DNA of 64,000 nucleotides from assembly GCA_023614405.1 (NCBI GenBank), contig CM042688.1:440562028-440626027 (forward strand). Direction: 5' to 3'. Each line of letters opens with the position of its first letter. The stretch's first letter is position 1. This document shows positions 34,331 to 46,011 of this stretch, piece after piece. The notes below the pieces were generated by a model. It searched no databases. It was not told where the DNA came from and saw only the letters and a list, made by a program, of their open reading frames with translations. The translations under genes were made by a program, and so were the position numbers. This DNA comes from Avena insularis (taxonomy: Eukaryota; Streptophyta; Magnoliopsida; Poales; Poaceae).

Positions 34331-35916
34331 TGACATATTGCAAATGTATCTATAATTTTTGATGTTCCATGCTTGGTTTTATCCACTTTCTTGTGTTTTG
34401 TTCCAACTTTGGAGTACTTTTCATATGATTTCTTGGACTAACCTATTAACAAGAGCCATAGTGCCACCGCCTGCTTTTCTGCTGTTTTGGTTCCGAAAGT
34501 CGAAAATGAATATTCTCGAATTGGACGGACAAAAGCCAAAGTGCCTATTTTTCCTGGAAGGGTCAAGTGCCCGAAGCCGAGACGGAGAAGGGCCAGGGAG
34601 CCACCACACAACCTGGCCACGCGGCCAGGCCTGGCCCGCGCCAGGGGGTGGTGTGGCCGCTCCCGGCACCCCCTCGGCCTCTCCTTCCGCCTATATATTG
34701 CCCTCGGGACGAAAACCCTAAGTACCTGATCAAAAATCCACGAAAGAGTCTGTAGCCGCCATCATCTCCATCCCTAGATTGGTAGGGATCTGAAGCTCTT
34801 CCCGGCACCCTGCCGGAGAGGGGAATTCACCCTGGAGGCCTTCTTCATCACCATGCAAGCCTCCGGTGTGATGCATGAGTAGTTCATCCTTGGACTACGG
34901 ATCCATGTAGTAGCTAGATGGCTGGTTTCTCCTCCTTTGTGCTTTCATGTTTAGATCTCGTGAGATCCGTTCATGATCAAGATCATCTATTTGTAATTCA
35001 TACATGTTGTGTTTGCGGGGATCCGATGGATATTGAGATGCTATTTCAGATTGATTATTGATTCTATCATGTCTTTGTTATTTGAGATCTTGCATGCTTT
35101 CCGTTGTTAGTAGCTATCTTGGCCAAGTAGATGCTAGCAACTCCATGAGTTAGTATTTATGCTCGATAGTGGGTTCATGCCTCCGTAACTGGGAAGTGAC
35201 AAATCTATAAGGTACTAGATGTGTTGTTGCTACTTGGGAGAAAACAACAATCCTTTGTTCATAGAACAATCGTATTGTTTACTTTACACGCAGTTCAGAA
35301 GCAATAATCTGCTGCTTGCAACTTAATCGGAGGGGTTCGGATGATAACCTGAAGGTGGATTATTAGTCATAGATGCAGTTGGATGGCGGTTTATGTATTA
35401 TGTTGTAATGCCCAATCAAGTCTCAGAGGAGTCAAGATGATTAGTATATGCATGTATTGCTTTCTTGGTGTTTGTCAATTGCCCTGCTGTAATTTGTTCA
35501 CCCAGCATGTTATCTATCTAAGGAGAGCCACCTCTAGTGAACTATGGATCTCGGTCCTTTTTCTTTACATACAATCTATAAACTGTTTCTGCTTTGTGTT
35601 TACTTTCTGCAAACTATTACTTCTTTCCATTCGATACGTTTAATCCTTTGTTTTTCGCAAAACACGGTGAGATTGACAATATCATCGCAAGTTGGGGACA
35701 AAGTTCTGTGATTGTGTTGTGCAGGTCTCCACGTTGCTACTAGCACCGGTAGTGCGCCCTGCCAAAGCTCAGCTAGCAACACCTTTGGGGTGTTTCCTTG
35801 CTCCTACTAGTTCGATTAAACCTTGGTTTCATAACTCGGGGAAACTTGCTGCTGTGCTCATCATACCTTCCTCTTGGGGTTCCCAATGAGCTCTACGTCG
35901 AAAGTCGAGCGCATCA
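34331..35916 (+). repeat. 5' LTR of Athila-F
   Basis: It begins TGACATATTGCAAATG (a variant of the family's TGATACATTGCAAATG), ends GAGCGCATCA and is 1,586 bp. A TATA-like CGCCTATATATTGCCC lies near 34,690-34,705. Small indels against the 3' LTR (for example around 35,185-35,215 and 35,320-35,345) show time since insertion. Confidence 0.9.
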
Positions 35917-35926
35917 AGACATTTTC

Positions 35927-35944
35927 TGGCGCCGTTGTCGGGGA
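35927..35944 (+). promoter_or_regulatory. Primer-binding site of Athila-F
   Basis: TGGCGCCGTTGTCGGGGA starts ten bases inside the 5' LTR. It matches the Athila-lineage tRNA-Asp-type primer site, with one probable change (GTTGCC to GTTGTC). Confidence 0.85.
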
Positions 35945-36108
35945 GTCAAGGAAATCTTCACAAGGGGAGTCCCTCATAACCAATCTCTTTACTTTGTTGT
36001 TTTTGTTTTGTTTAGTTTTCGTTTTGCTTTCTTTGCTTGTTTTGTTCTTCAAAAAACACAAAAAAATTAGTTTTACTTGTTTGCTTTCTTATTTGAAAAC
36101 CCAAAAAA

Positions 36109-37335
36109 ATGACTACTCTTGAAAACACTAAGTTGTGTGACTTCACTAGCACCAACAACAATGATTTTATGAGCACACCTATTGCTCCACCTGTGGCTGA
36201 AAATACTTTCTTTGAGATAAAACCTGCTTTGCTCAATCTTGTTATGAGAGAACAATTTTCTGGTATTGGTAATGAAGATGCTGCTTCCCATCTAAATAAC
36301 TTTGTTGAACTTTGTGAGATGCAAAAGCATAGGGATATAGATGGTGATATTATTAAACTGAAATTGTTTCCTTTCTCTTTTAGAGGAAAAGCTAAAGAAT
36401 GGTTGAATTCCTTAACTAGGAATAGTATTGATTCTTGGACTAAGTGCAAAGATGCTTTTATTGGAAAATACTATCCTCCTGCTAAGATTATATCCATGAG
36501 AAGTGAAATAATGAAGTTTAAACAACTTGATAATGAGCATGTTGCTCAAGCTTGGGAAAGAATGAAATCTTTGGTAAAGAATTGTCCCACTCATGGACTG
36601 ACTGCTTGGATGATCATCCAACGTTTTTATGCAGGATTGAACTATTCTTCAAGGAACCTATTGGATTCTGCTGCTCGAGGTACCTTTATGACCATCACTT
36701 TGGATGCTGCAACAAAACTTTTGGACAATATGATGGTTAATTATTCTGAATGGCATACTGAGAGAGCTCCACAAGGTAAGAAGGTAAATTCTGTTGACGA
36801 AACCTCCTCCTTGAGTGATAAGATTGATATAATTATGTCTATGCTTGTTAATGGGAAAATCCATATTGATCCAAATAATGTTCCTCTAGCTTCTTTGGTT
36901 GCTCAAGAAGAGCAAGTTGATGTGAACTTCATAAGAAATAACAACTTTGGCAACAATGCTTATGGTAATAATGCTTATAGGAACAATTTTGGTAACAACA
37001 ATTATAAGCCATATCCTCCCAACAATGGTAATGCTTATGGAAATTCTTACAACAATAATAAGATAGCTCCCTCTGAACTTGAAGTTATGCTTAAAGAGTT
37101 TATTAGTAAACAAACTTCTTTCAATAAAACTATTGAGGAAAAACTCTCTAATGCTGAAAGAAATATAGCATCTTTGGCTGAAGCTCAATCTACTTTGAAT
37201 AAAATGGCTGTTAAACCTGAAACTAATGATAATCCCTTTGCAACTACTAATGCTATACAAGTAAGAATTGATGAAAATGTTAGACTATTAGCTGAATTAC
37301 ATGCTAAGTGGGAAAGAGAAGATGAAATTGCTAGA
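36109..37335 (+). pseudogene. Gag of Athila-F
   Basis: The ATG at 36,109 lies 165 bp downstream of the primer site. The capsid-type domain covers roughly residues 20-230, with FSGIGNEDAASHL, FPFSFRGKAKEWLNSL and FIGKYYPPAK motifs (Retrotrans_gag). An asparagine- and tyrosine-rich low-complexity segment (about 36,930-37,060) replaces the usual zinc knuckle, as is common in this lineage. A coiled-coil-like stretch with FNKTIEEKLSNAERN follows. The frame is open for about 408 codons until a one-base frameshift near 37,333 puts the protease in another frame. No internal stop precedes it, so this is the best-preserved gene in the window. Confidence 0.85.
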
Positions 37336-38048
37336 ACATTAGTGTTTCTACTATCACCACCACTAGTGTTGAGGCTAGTAATAGTTCTACTACTTTAGAT
37401 GATAAATTTGATTTTGATCTTGATGGTTGCAACATCTCTGAAGTAATTAAGTTCCTACAAAAGCTTGCTAAAAGTCCTAATGCTAGTGCTATGAACATGG
37501 CCTTTACAAAACACATTACTGATGCTCTCATAAAGATTAAAGAAGATAAGATGAAACATAAAGCTTCTATTCCTATAAAACAAGAGGATGGTTGGGAACC
37601 CATCATTAATATGAAAGTGAATGACTTTGATTTCAAAGCTTTATGTGATCTTGATAGTAGTGTTTCTATTATGCCTAGAAGGATTTATGATATGCTTGAT
37701 TTGCCTCCTCTTGAAGATTGCTATTTGAATGTCCCACTTGATGATAATGCTAAAAAGAAACTCATGAGGAGTCTTAATGATGTTCTTATTATGGTTAACG
37801 ATTCCTATGTCCCCGTTGATTTCTATGTTTTGGATGTTGAATACAATGCTTCTTGTCGTATTACTTTGGGAAGACCTTTTCTTAGAACTGTTGGTGCCAT
37901 CATTGATATGAAAGAAGGCACCATTAAATATCAACTCCCACTCAAGGAAGGTATAGAACACTCCCCTAAAAAGAGAGAAAAGATTTCTTTTGCTTCTCCT
38001 ATGAAAACAAAATTTGGTCTTAATGCTTCTTCATTTGAGAACACTTGA
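37336..38048 (+). pseudogene. Protease region of Athila-F
   Basis: After the frameshift the coding frame continues open to a stop at 38,046-38,048. The aspartic protease region (about 37,610-37,930) has the flap- and strand-like pattern of Athila proteases: FKALCDL, SIMPRRIYDMLDLPPL, then VLDVEY, ITLGRPFLRTVGA and IDMKEGTIKY. The active-site motif, normally DLGSS or DLGAS, reads DLDSS here, a Gly-to-Asp change beside the catalytic Asp. No RT follows the stop. Confidence 0.8.
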
Positions 38049-40815
38049 TTCTTTCTTTGCTTCTTATGCCTAACTTAAAGGCGTTAAAGAAAAGTACTTA
38101 TTGGGAGATAACCCAAAAGTTTTAGTTGAGTCTTGGAAGTTATTGATTCAGTAATAACCTCTCCTTATCCTTTTTATTTGCTTTTTGTGCCAAGAGTAAC
38201 CTCTAATGAGAGTGAAGTAATGATTGGGAAAGTTGCTGTCCCGAAACAGATTTTTGTGCTTCACCGTAAAACTTCCTGAGAGAGCTCGGTATGTCGGATT
38301 GATCTGTAATTTTTTGTGCTTCTGACCCAGGTTGTTATATAACTTTCGTTATTTCAACACTTTTTGATTTGAGCAACAGAAGGTCTTCGAAAAAATTCGT
38401 CTTTATCTGCTGGTCTGTTTTGACAGATTTCTGCCATTTTCTGCATTTGCTTCTTGTTGGTTCCTTCTTGAGTTCTTTTGGGGAATTGAGCTTTTTGAGG
38501 GAAGTGCTACAGTATATAGTGTTATAATGGAAGTTTATTTGGTGTTAGAACTGAACCTTGAGACTTATTTATCTTAAGTGTACTAATGTTGCTAATGAGA
38601 TTGTGTGAAGTTTTGTATGAAGGAAAAATTTCAGGTGTATGGAAGGAATGAGTAATGAGATGAAGGATGGACTAAAGCTCAAGCTTGGGGATGCCACGCG
38701 TGTCACCCCAAGAAATATCCAAGAAGTACAAGCGTCAAATCTTGGGGATGCCCAAGGCATCCCCTTCATCAATAAAAATTTCAGGTTTCTTCCAAATGCT
38801 TTATTTTTATTGTTTTATGCACAGTTGTGTTTTTCTTGGAGCATCTTCTTTTTTGTTTTCGTTTTGGTTTTTAGTTTGCTTGGTTTGTTTAGTTTTCTGA
38901 ATAAATTGGTTGGACCCCCTCTTTCATACATTGGTTTGCAAGTGGTTTGGTTTGGTTTGGAAAAGAGTAGGAAAGTTCATACTTATGTGGTAAAAAGAGC
39001 TTGTTTTTTACGGTGGTCTGTGCTTTGTCATGCCATGCTTGATATTGTTTTGGCTTTATGCTTAGTATTATTTGTTGTAGCATGACTTGTTATAAACAAT
39101 TGAGATTGCTTAATGTGCCTTGGATGAATCATGCGTTGTTTTAGCATATTAAAGCATAGTATAGTGGTATTCTCCTTTGATGCTTTATTTAGGTTGACTT
39201 GGCACATGCTCACACCATGTTATGACTATCTCAAGTCACCATAGACTTTATGATCCTTTAGTTTTCAACTTGTAGTATCACTTTATGTTTTGATCAATGA
39301 TGTTTTATCGCTCTGCATGATTATGGCCAGTATTGCTCTCTTAGTTTGTCGCTCCCAATCTTTGGCTAGCCTCCACAACCAAGTATGAGTTCCACTCATG
39401 CATCCAACTCCCTAAACCAAGTTATTCCAAAGAGTCCACCATACCTACACTACTATCTTATGCTATTCCAAGTATATTCATGCTTTTGTTTACCTTCCAC
39501 TTGTTATGAGAAAACTAGGGATTAAAGCTCTCACGAACTTGAAGGCACACCTTACTTTACTTGCCCTTAATAAACTTGAACCATTGTGTCGTCTATGTTG
39601 TATATGCTTGCACTTATTTGTTGGGAATTAGCAGAACCATGCTTTCATGGGGAACGCTTTCAACATTGCATTTGGTACTTGTACCTAGTTGATATCATGC
39701 TCTTTTGTATATGGATGTCGTCGGTGTGAAATGAAAGGGGAGCTTATAAGTCCATGGAGTTATGTATACGTGTTAGAGAAACGCCTGGGCCGCTGGTCTA
39801 ATCCATGCTGACATGGTGGAAACCTGCAGCGTAACCATAATGAGCTGTAAAGGAAGCATTCTTCTTATAAAAAAGAGTCCTATATTGAGAAAAAAGAGAG
39901 AAAAGAAAAAAAAGAGATACTATGAAAAGAGGAAAGAGAGAAAAAAGCACCATATTCCCATGGTAAATAAGAAGAATGCTGAGATGCTCGTTGTTTGCTT
40001 GCCTTGTCATTTTGATATGAGGATTCTTCCGTATCATCGGGCAAGGGGTACCCCGTTGGCGGTTCTCAATGAATCACATGTAACTTACAATGAAAAGAAC
40101 TTACTGGTGACTAAACTTGAGTAGCATGAGGAGCGGCCCTCGTATAAAAGGGACATGAGATTTCTGACTTATACTTCGTCAAGCATGTACACCATAGTTT
40201 GTTCACTTTAACCTTAATCACTTAAAGATGCTTATGATAGGGGCAATGAGAGCTGAAAGCTATAAGTACCATAATTTTTGGAAGCTCTTTATGAGACTTG
40301 AATCCCTACTTCCTTTTACAAAAGGCCTTTCTTCCACCATTATATTGAGTCTCCACCTTCTATCTTTATGCACTTACTTTGAGAGCATAGTGGCCATTCT
40401 TAGTTCTATGTGCATTGTCCCAAGGCTAGTTGATTTATGCATACTTTGATATTGCGTGTTTTAAACTATTGTATCTAGTCACTCTTATGAACTTTGAAGG
40501 TGTCCTATGCATTTATATTTGCTACTCTATTGAGGGACAAGCTGAATACTATTATGCTATGTTTTCTTTATGTGAAACAAACAAAAGTCTTGCAAAGCAT
40601 TATTATTCATGAATCTTTTGTTTGTGCCTTTTCATGTTGCATCATAGTTTCTTTGCTTATTGCTAGAACTTTGTCTTTCATGTTATGATTGAAGTACTAT
40701 GATCCCAGCTTGGAATATTTTGCAAATACCTTGATCAAGTCTTTGATGGTGCATGTCACCTCAAAAATTATTCTTTATTTTTATCACTTACCTACTCGAG
40801 GACGAGCAGGAGTTA
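38049..40815 (+). other. Non-coding 3' interior of Athila-F
   Basis: About 2.8 kb lies between the protease stop and the purine tract with no RT, RNase H or integrase motif in any frame. It includes a CTTGGGGATGCC pair near 38,684-38,760 that resembles the purine tract before the 3' LTR, and a purine run at 39,887-39,947 of mixed A and G. Short open frames here have no recognised domain. Confidence 0.7.
39887..39947 (+). repeat. Purine-rich low-complexity tract
   Basis: About 60 bases are nearly all A and G on the plus strand, with AAGAGAG-type units. It lies inside Athila-F and has no gene assignment. Confidence 0.7.
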
Positions 40816-40828
40816 AGCTTGGGGATGT
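40816..40828 (+). promoter_or_regulatory. Polypurine tract of Athila-F
   Basis: AGCTTGGGGATGT immediately precedes the 3' LTR, in the position expected for plus-strand priming. Confidence 0.7.
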
Positions 40829-42431
40829 TGATACATTGCAAATGTATCTATAATTTTCGATGTTCCATGCTTGATTTTATTCACTTTCTTGTGTTTTGTT
40901 CCAACTTTGGAGTACTTTTCATATGATTTCTTGGACTAACCTATTAACAAGAGCCATAGTGCCAGCTGCCTGTTTTCTGCTATTTTTGATTACAGGAAAG
41001 TCAGAAAATGAATATTCTCGGAATTGGACAGGACAAAAGCCGAAGTGCCTATTTTTCCAGAAGGGATCAAGTGCCAGAATACGAGACGGAGAAGGGCCAG
41101 GGAGCCACCACACCACCTGGTCGCGCGGCCAGGCCTGGCCCGCACCAGGGGGGTGGTGTGGCCGCTCCCGGCACCCCCTCGGCCTCTCCTTCCGCCTATA
41201 TATTGCCCTCGGGACGAAAACCCTAAGTACCCGATCAAAAATCCACGAAAGAGGCTGTAGCCGCCGTCATCTTCATCCCTAGATCGGGGGGGATCTGGAG
41301 CTCTTCCCGGCACCCTGCTGGAGAGGGGAATTCAGCCTGGAGGCCTTCTTCATCACCATGCAAGCCTCCAGTGTGATGCATGAGTAGTTCATCCTTGGAC
41401 TACGGATCCATGTAGTAGCTATATGGCTGGTTTCTCCTCCTTTGTGCTTTCATGTTTAGATCTTGTGAGCTCCTTTCATGATCAAGATCATCTATTTGTA
41501 ATTCATACATGTTGTGTTTGCGGGGATCCGATGGATACTGAGATGCTATTTCAGATTGATTATTGATTCTATCATGTCTTTGTTATTTGAGATCTTGCAT
41601 GCTTTTCGTTGTTAGTAGCTATCTTGGCCAAGTAGATGCTAGAAACTCCAAGAGTTAGTATTTATGCTCGATAGTGGGTTCATGCCTCTGGTAATATGGG
41701 GAAGTGACAGAAATCTCTAAGGTACTAGATGTGTTGTTGCTACTAGGGAGAAAACAACAATCCTTTGTTCATAGAACAATCGTATTGTTTACTTTACACG
41801 CAGTTCGAAAAGCAATAATCTGTTGCTTGCAACTTAATACTAGAGGGGGTTGGGATGATAACCTGGAGGTGGATTATTAGTCATAGATGCAGTTGGATGG
41901 CGGTCTATGTATTATGTTGTAATGCCAAATCAAGTCTCAAAGGAGTCAAGATGATTAGTATGTGCATGTATTGCTTTCTTGGTGTTTGTCAATTGCCTCG
42001 CTGTAATTTGTTCACCCGGCATGTTATCTATCTAAGGAGAGCCACCTCTAATGAACTATGGATCCCGGTTCTTTTTCTTTACATACAATCTATAAACTGT
42101 TTCTGCTTTGTGTTTACTTTCTGCAAACTATTACTTCTTTCCATTCGATACGTTTAATCCTTTGTTTTCCACAAAACACGGTGAGATTGACAACCTCATC
42201 GCAAGTTGGGGACAAAGTTCTATGGTTATGTTGTGCAGGTCTCCACGTTGCTACTAGCACCGGTAGTGCGCCCTGCCAAAGCTCCGCTAGCAACACCTTT
42301 GGGGTGTTTCATTGCTCCTACTGGTTCTATTAAACCTTGGTTTCACAACCGAGGGAAAACTTACTGATGTGCTCATCATACCTTCCTCTTGGGGTTCCCA
42401 ACAAGCTCTACGTCAAAAGTCGAGCGCATCA
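40829..42431 (+). repeat. 3' LTR of Athila-F
   Basis: It starts TGATACATTGCAAATG, ends GAGCGCATCA and is 1,603 bp. It aligns with the 5' LTR and with the solo LTR at 26,629-28,251. GAGGT follows as the target duplication. Confidence 0.9.
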
Positions 42432-42436
42432 GAGGT

Positions 42437-44218
42437 CATCCACACTGAGTGGTCGACCAATCCTGTAATGGTCCCTTAAAAGGACACCACTGAATTAAGG
42501 ATGTATGTTGATTATACTGCCTTGAACAAGGCTTGTCCCAAAGATTTGTTCGCTCTGCCTAGAATTGATCAAGTTATCGATTCTATGGCAGGCTCGGAAC
42601 TCCAATGTTTTCTCGACGCATATTCTGGTTATCACCAAATCTGGATGAAGGAATTAGACAAAGTCAAAACTTCATTCATAACCCCCTTCAGAACCTTCTA
42701 TTTTGTTACGATGCCCTTTGGGCTCAAAAACACAGGAGCTATGTACCAGCGCACTATGCGGCGTTGCCTCCATGACCAAATCGGACACAGTGTACATGCA
42801 TATGTGGATGACATTGTGGTGATGTCTAAAAAGAAGGAAACCTTAATTTCTGACTTGGAGGAAACATTCGCCAATTTACAAAAATACAACATAATGCTTA
42901 ACCCGAAGAAGTGTTTCTTCGGAATACCAGCCAGAAAATTGTTAGGTTTCATTGTGTCTCAAAGAGGCATTGAGGTAAACCAAGACAAGATAAAGGCTAT
43001 ACTCAATATTTCCAGGCCGACTCGCCTGAAGGACGTTCAAAGACTAACTGGTTGCATTGCTGCAGTCAGTCGGTTTGTAAGCCGTCTCGGTGAAAGAGCC
43101 GCACCAGTTTACAAGCTCCTGAAAAATACCAAGAAGTTCATTTGGACTGACGAAGCTGAAGCTGCACTACAAGACCTGAAAGCAGTACTTTCATCTGCTC
43201 CTATCCTTGCAACACCGGAACCACGGGAACCGATGTTGCTCTATCTCCCTGCGACAAATAGGGTCGTTAGTGTCGTCATGGTGGTGGAGAGACCAGAGGA
43301 AAATCAGGAACACCTGGTGGAGTGCCCGACTTACTATCTTAGCGATGTCCTAACTGAATCAAAGCAGCGGTATCCACACTATCAAAAGCTAGCTTATGGT
43401 GTATTTTTTGTAGCCGGTAAGTTACGACATTATTTTCAGGAGCATCAAATTACCGTGGTGAGCACAACTCTCATGAGAGATATAATCAACAATAGTGATG
43501 CTACAGGATGCGTCGCAAAATGGGGAATAGAGTTTCAGCTTTCGACATTGAGTACAAACCTCGTACAGCAATCAAATCCCAAATCCTTGCTGACTTTCTC
43601 ACTGATTGGATAGAGACAACGGAAAATATGACACTCCTAGAGTCGGAATACTGGACCTTGCACTTTGACGGGTCTAAGGCGCTCGGGGGCTCGAGGGCTG
43701 GCGTAGTGCTCAAATCACCCCAAGGTGATAAACTTTTCTATGTGTTGCAGATTCACTTCATGGTAACAAATAACATTGCCGAATATGAAGCACTGCTGCA
43801 TGGAATACGGATCGCTAAGGACATCGGCATCCGATGATTAATGTGTTATGGAGATTCGGATCTTGTTGCTCAACAAGTGTTGGATATCTGTAATGCAAAT
43901 AAGCACATGGCAGCATATAGAGCTGTCGTGGATGAACTATCTAAATCGTTCGAAGGGTTTGAGGTTCAACACATCCCTCGAACAGAAAATGAGGAAGCAG
44001 ATGCATTATCTCGAATAGGCTCTGCACGGAAAAAGGTCTCGGATGGCGCTTTCTTAGAGAACCTCAAAGTTTCCTCTATAAAAGGAGTAGACGAGGAATA
44101 TCCGACCAAATCCGACTCACTTTTAGTAGCAGTTCTAGCTGTAATTCCTAGCTGGACTCAACCCTACCTTGATTACTTGGTAGATGGTAAATTACCCGAA
44201 GACAAGGTTCTAAGCCGA
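42437..44218 (+). pseudogene. Reverse transcriptase and two RNase H regions of Tat-E
   Basis: RT resumes with MYVDYTALNKACPKD, then LPRIDQ, FLDAYSGYHQI, TPFRTFYFVTMPFGL and YVDD at about 42,800. IKAIL and the LTGCIAAVSRFVSRLGE connection follow. A first RNase H (about 43,240-43,470) keeps the LYLPATNRVVS and YPHYQKLAYG frame but lacks obvious catalytic acids. A second RNase H (about 43,655-44,000) has LHFDGSK, NNIAEYEALLHG, YGDSDLV and ADALSRIG, which is the Tat-type extra domain. A frameshift near 43,500 and a stop near 43,837 break it, and another stop ends at 44,221. Confidence 0.85.
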
Positions 44219-45438
44219 TAGATCGTTCGACGAGCAAAAACCTATACTATAGTAAGTGGTGAGCTCTACAAGCGGAGTGTATCTGGGGGTTTTCAGCGTT
44301 GTGTATCTCCGGAAGAAGGAGTGGAAATCTTACGAGAAATCTACGAATGTGAATGTGGTCACCATGCTACGGCCAAATCTTTAGTGGCAAAAGCTTTTTG
44401 ACATGGTTTTTTTGGCTTACAGCCAAGGCAGATGCCGAATGGCTGGTCAAGACATGCAAAGGCTGCCAAAAGTACGTCAAACAAGCTCATGTTCCGGCTG
44501 ATCAGCTGCGAACAATACCTATAATATGGTCATTCATGGTCTGGGGGCTTGATATGGTAGGACCATTTAAACGGGCTCCAAGTGGACTTACTCATCTCTT
44601 AGTGATGGTGGATAAATTCACAAAATGGATTGAGGCTAAACCCGTCACCAGTTCTGATGGAGCAATAGCCAAAAGATTTGTTGAGGATGTCATAATCCGA
44701 TACGGTTATCCACATAGCATTATCACGGATAATGGGAGTAACTTTTCCATGGGAGAGCTTGCCGAATTCCGTAACAAACAAAATATCCGGCTTGACATTG
44801 CTTTAGTCGCACATCCACAGGCTAATGGACAAGTCGAAAGAGCAAATGGTTTAATCCTACAAGGCCTAAAACCAAGACTCGAAGCACCACTACGATGTGC
44901 TGCAGGGGCTTGGGCAGAGGAATTACCTTCTGTGATATGGAGTTGTGAAACAACTTCGAATAGGTCAATTGGATACACACCTTTCTTCTTGGTCTATGGT
45001 GCAGAAGCAGTTCTTCCTAGTGATTTGATTCATACTTCTCCCCGAGTTGCTACGTAAATTGAAGAGGATGCCGAAATTTCTTGACAAAATGATCTAGATT
45101 TAAATGAAGAAGTTCACGTCGTTGCTAAGATGTGATCAACAGCCTATCAGCAGAAGTTATGCAAGTATCATAGCCAGAGAGTCAGAAACCGATCTTTCAA
45201 TAAGGGCGATTTGGTTCTCCGGCTTGTGTAGAAAAGAAAGCACAAACTTTCTCCAGTATGGGAAGGGCCCTTTTTAGTTAGCCGATTATTGCACAATGGT
45301 TCTTACTATCTAACTGATATGCTGCCAATCAAAGAAAGACCTGCTACTAAGAAAATAAAGAGAGCTAGAGGTAGTACAGACTCGGAAGAATTAGACAGAC
45401 CGTAGAATATTGCTCAGCTACGTCCCTTTTATTCTTAA
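44219..45438 (+). pseudogene. Integrase of Tat-E
   Basis: The zinc-binding region CGHHATAKSL to CKGCQKY lies at about 44,357-44,472, with an internal stop at 44,399-44,401. The catalytic core has DKFTKWIEA (about 44,611), TDNGSNF (about 44,727) and VERANG (about 44,833), so all DDE residues remain. RSIGYTPFFLVYGAEAVLP then leads to the C-terminal domain with STAYQQKL, NRSFNKGDLVLR and WEGPFLVS, and the frame ends near 45,438. Stops near 45,055, 45,084, 45,133 and 45,229 interrupt the tail. Confidence 0.85.
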
Positions 45439-46011
45439 TTTATCTTTCTGTGTAATCATATATGTGTACATGTTCAATAAGAAATAAAGTATTGGTTGCC
45501 TCATTTTTTTGAGAAGTTTTATATTACCATCTTGTTTCCAAATGATCATGTCATAATCGAAAATCCTAGAATACTTGAAAGTACTTTATGCTCATGTTTG
45601 TTCTGGTTAATATTTCTGATTCTGCTACCTTCGAGTATAAATCTAAATTTTCTAGTTTGTACTTTGGTTATTTATCTGATTGCTAGATGCGGGCATTTTC
45701 CGAGAAGTGAATTGTTGGTACTGGAAGACGGCTTTGTTTCCGATTTTAAACTGGTTTAGCGATTGAGCTCCGTTGCTCGACAAAGTTTTCGTGTTGAAGG
45801 TTGGCCGGCTCACGAAAAGGATGAGGCAGAAATCCAGATAAATGATAAGTACAGGCAAAACAAAAGTGCTTAAGTAAAAATTTCAGGCACGATAAGTATA
45901 AAGCTAAAAAGTGCTAAATAGAAGTAGCAAATCTTAGCACCAACAAAAGTATTTAACTACTTATTTACAACACAAATTGTTTTCAGAATAACACAAAGTT
46001 TTTCTGATGAT
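45439..46011. other. Spacer between integrase and the converging antisense gene of Tat-E
   Basis: This AT-rich stretch of 570 bp probably serves as 3' flanking sequence for both converging transcripts. I see no domain. Confidence 0.5.

Larger units (their letters stand above)
34331..42431 (+). mobile_element. Athila-F: Athila-type Gypsy element with gag-protease only
   Basis: The 8.1-kb element has LTRs of 1,586 and 1,603 bp and a perfect target duplication GAGGT (34,326-34,330 and 42,432-42,436). Its primer site TGGCGCCGTTGTCGGGGA is typical of Athila. Gag and protease are almost intact, but the following 2.8 kb holds no RT, RNase H or integrase. It therefore looks non-autonomous by design rather than by recent deletion, similar in style to Triticeae Sabrina-type elements (a tentative comparison). 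It is the youngest insertion in its nest, lying in the RT of Tat-E. Confidence 0.9.
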
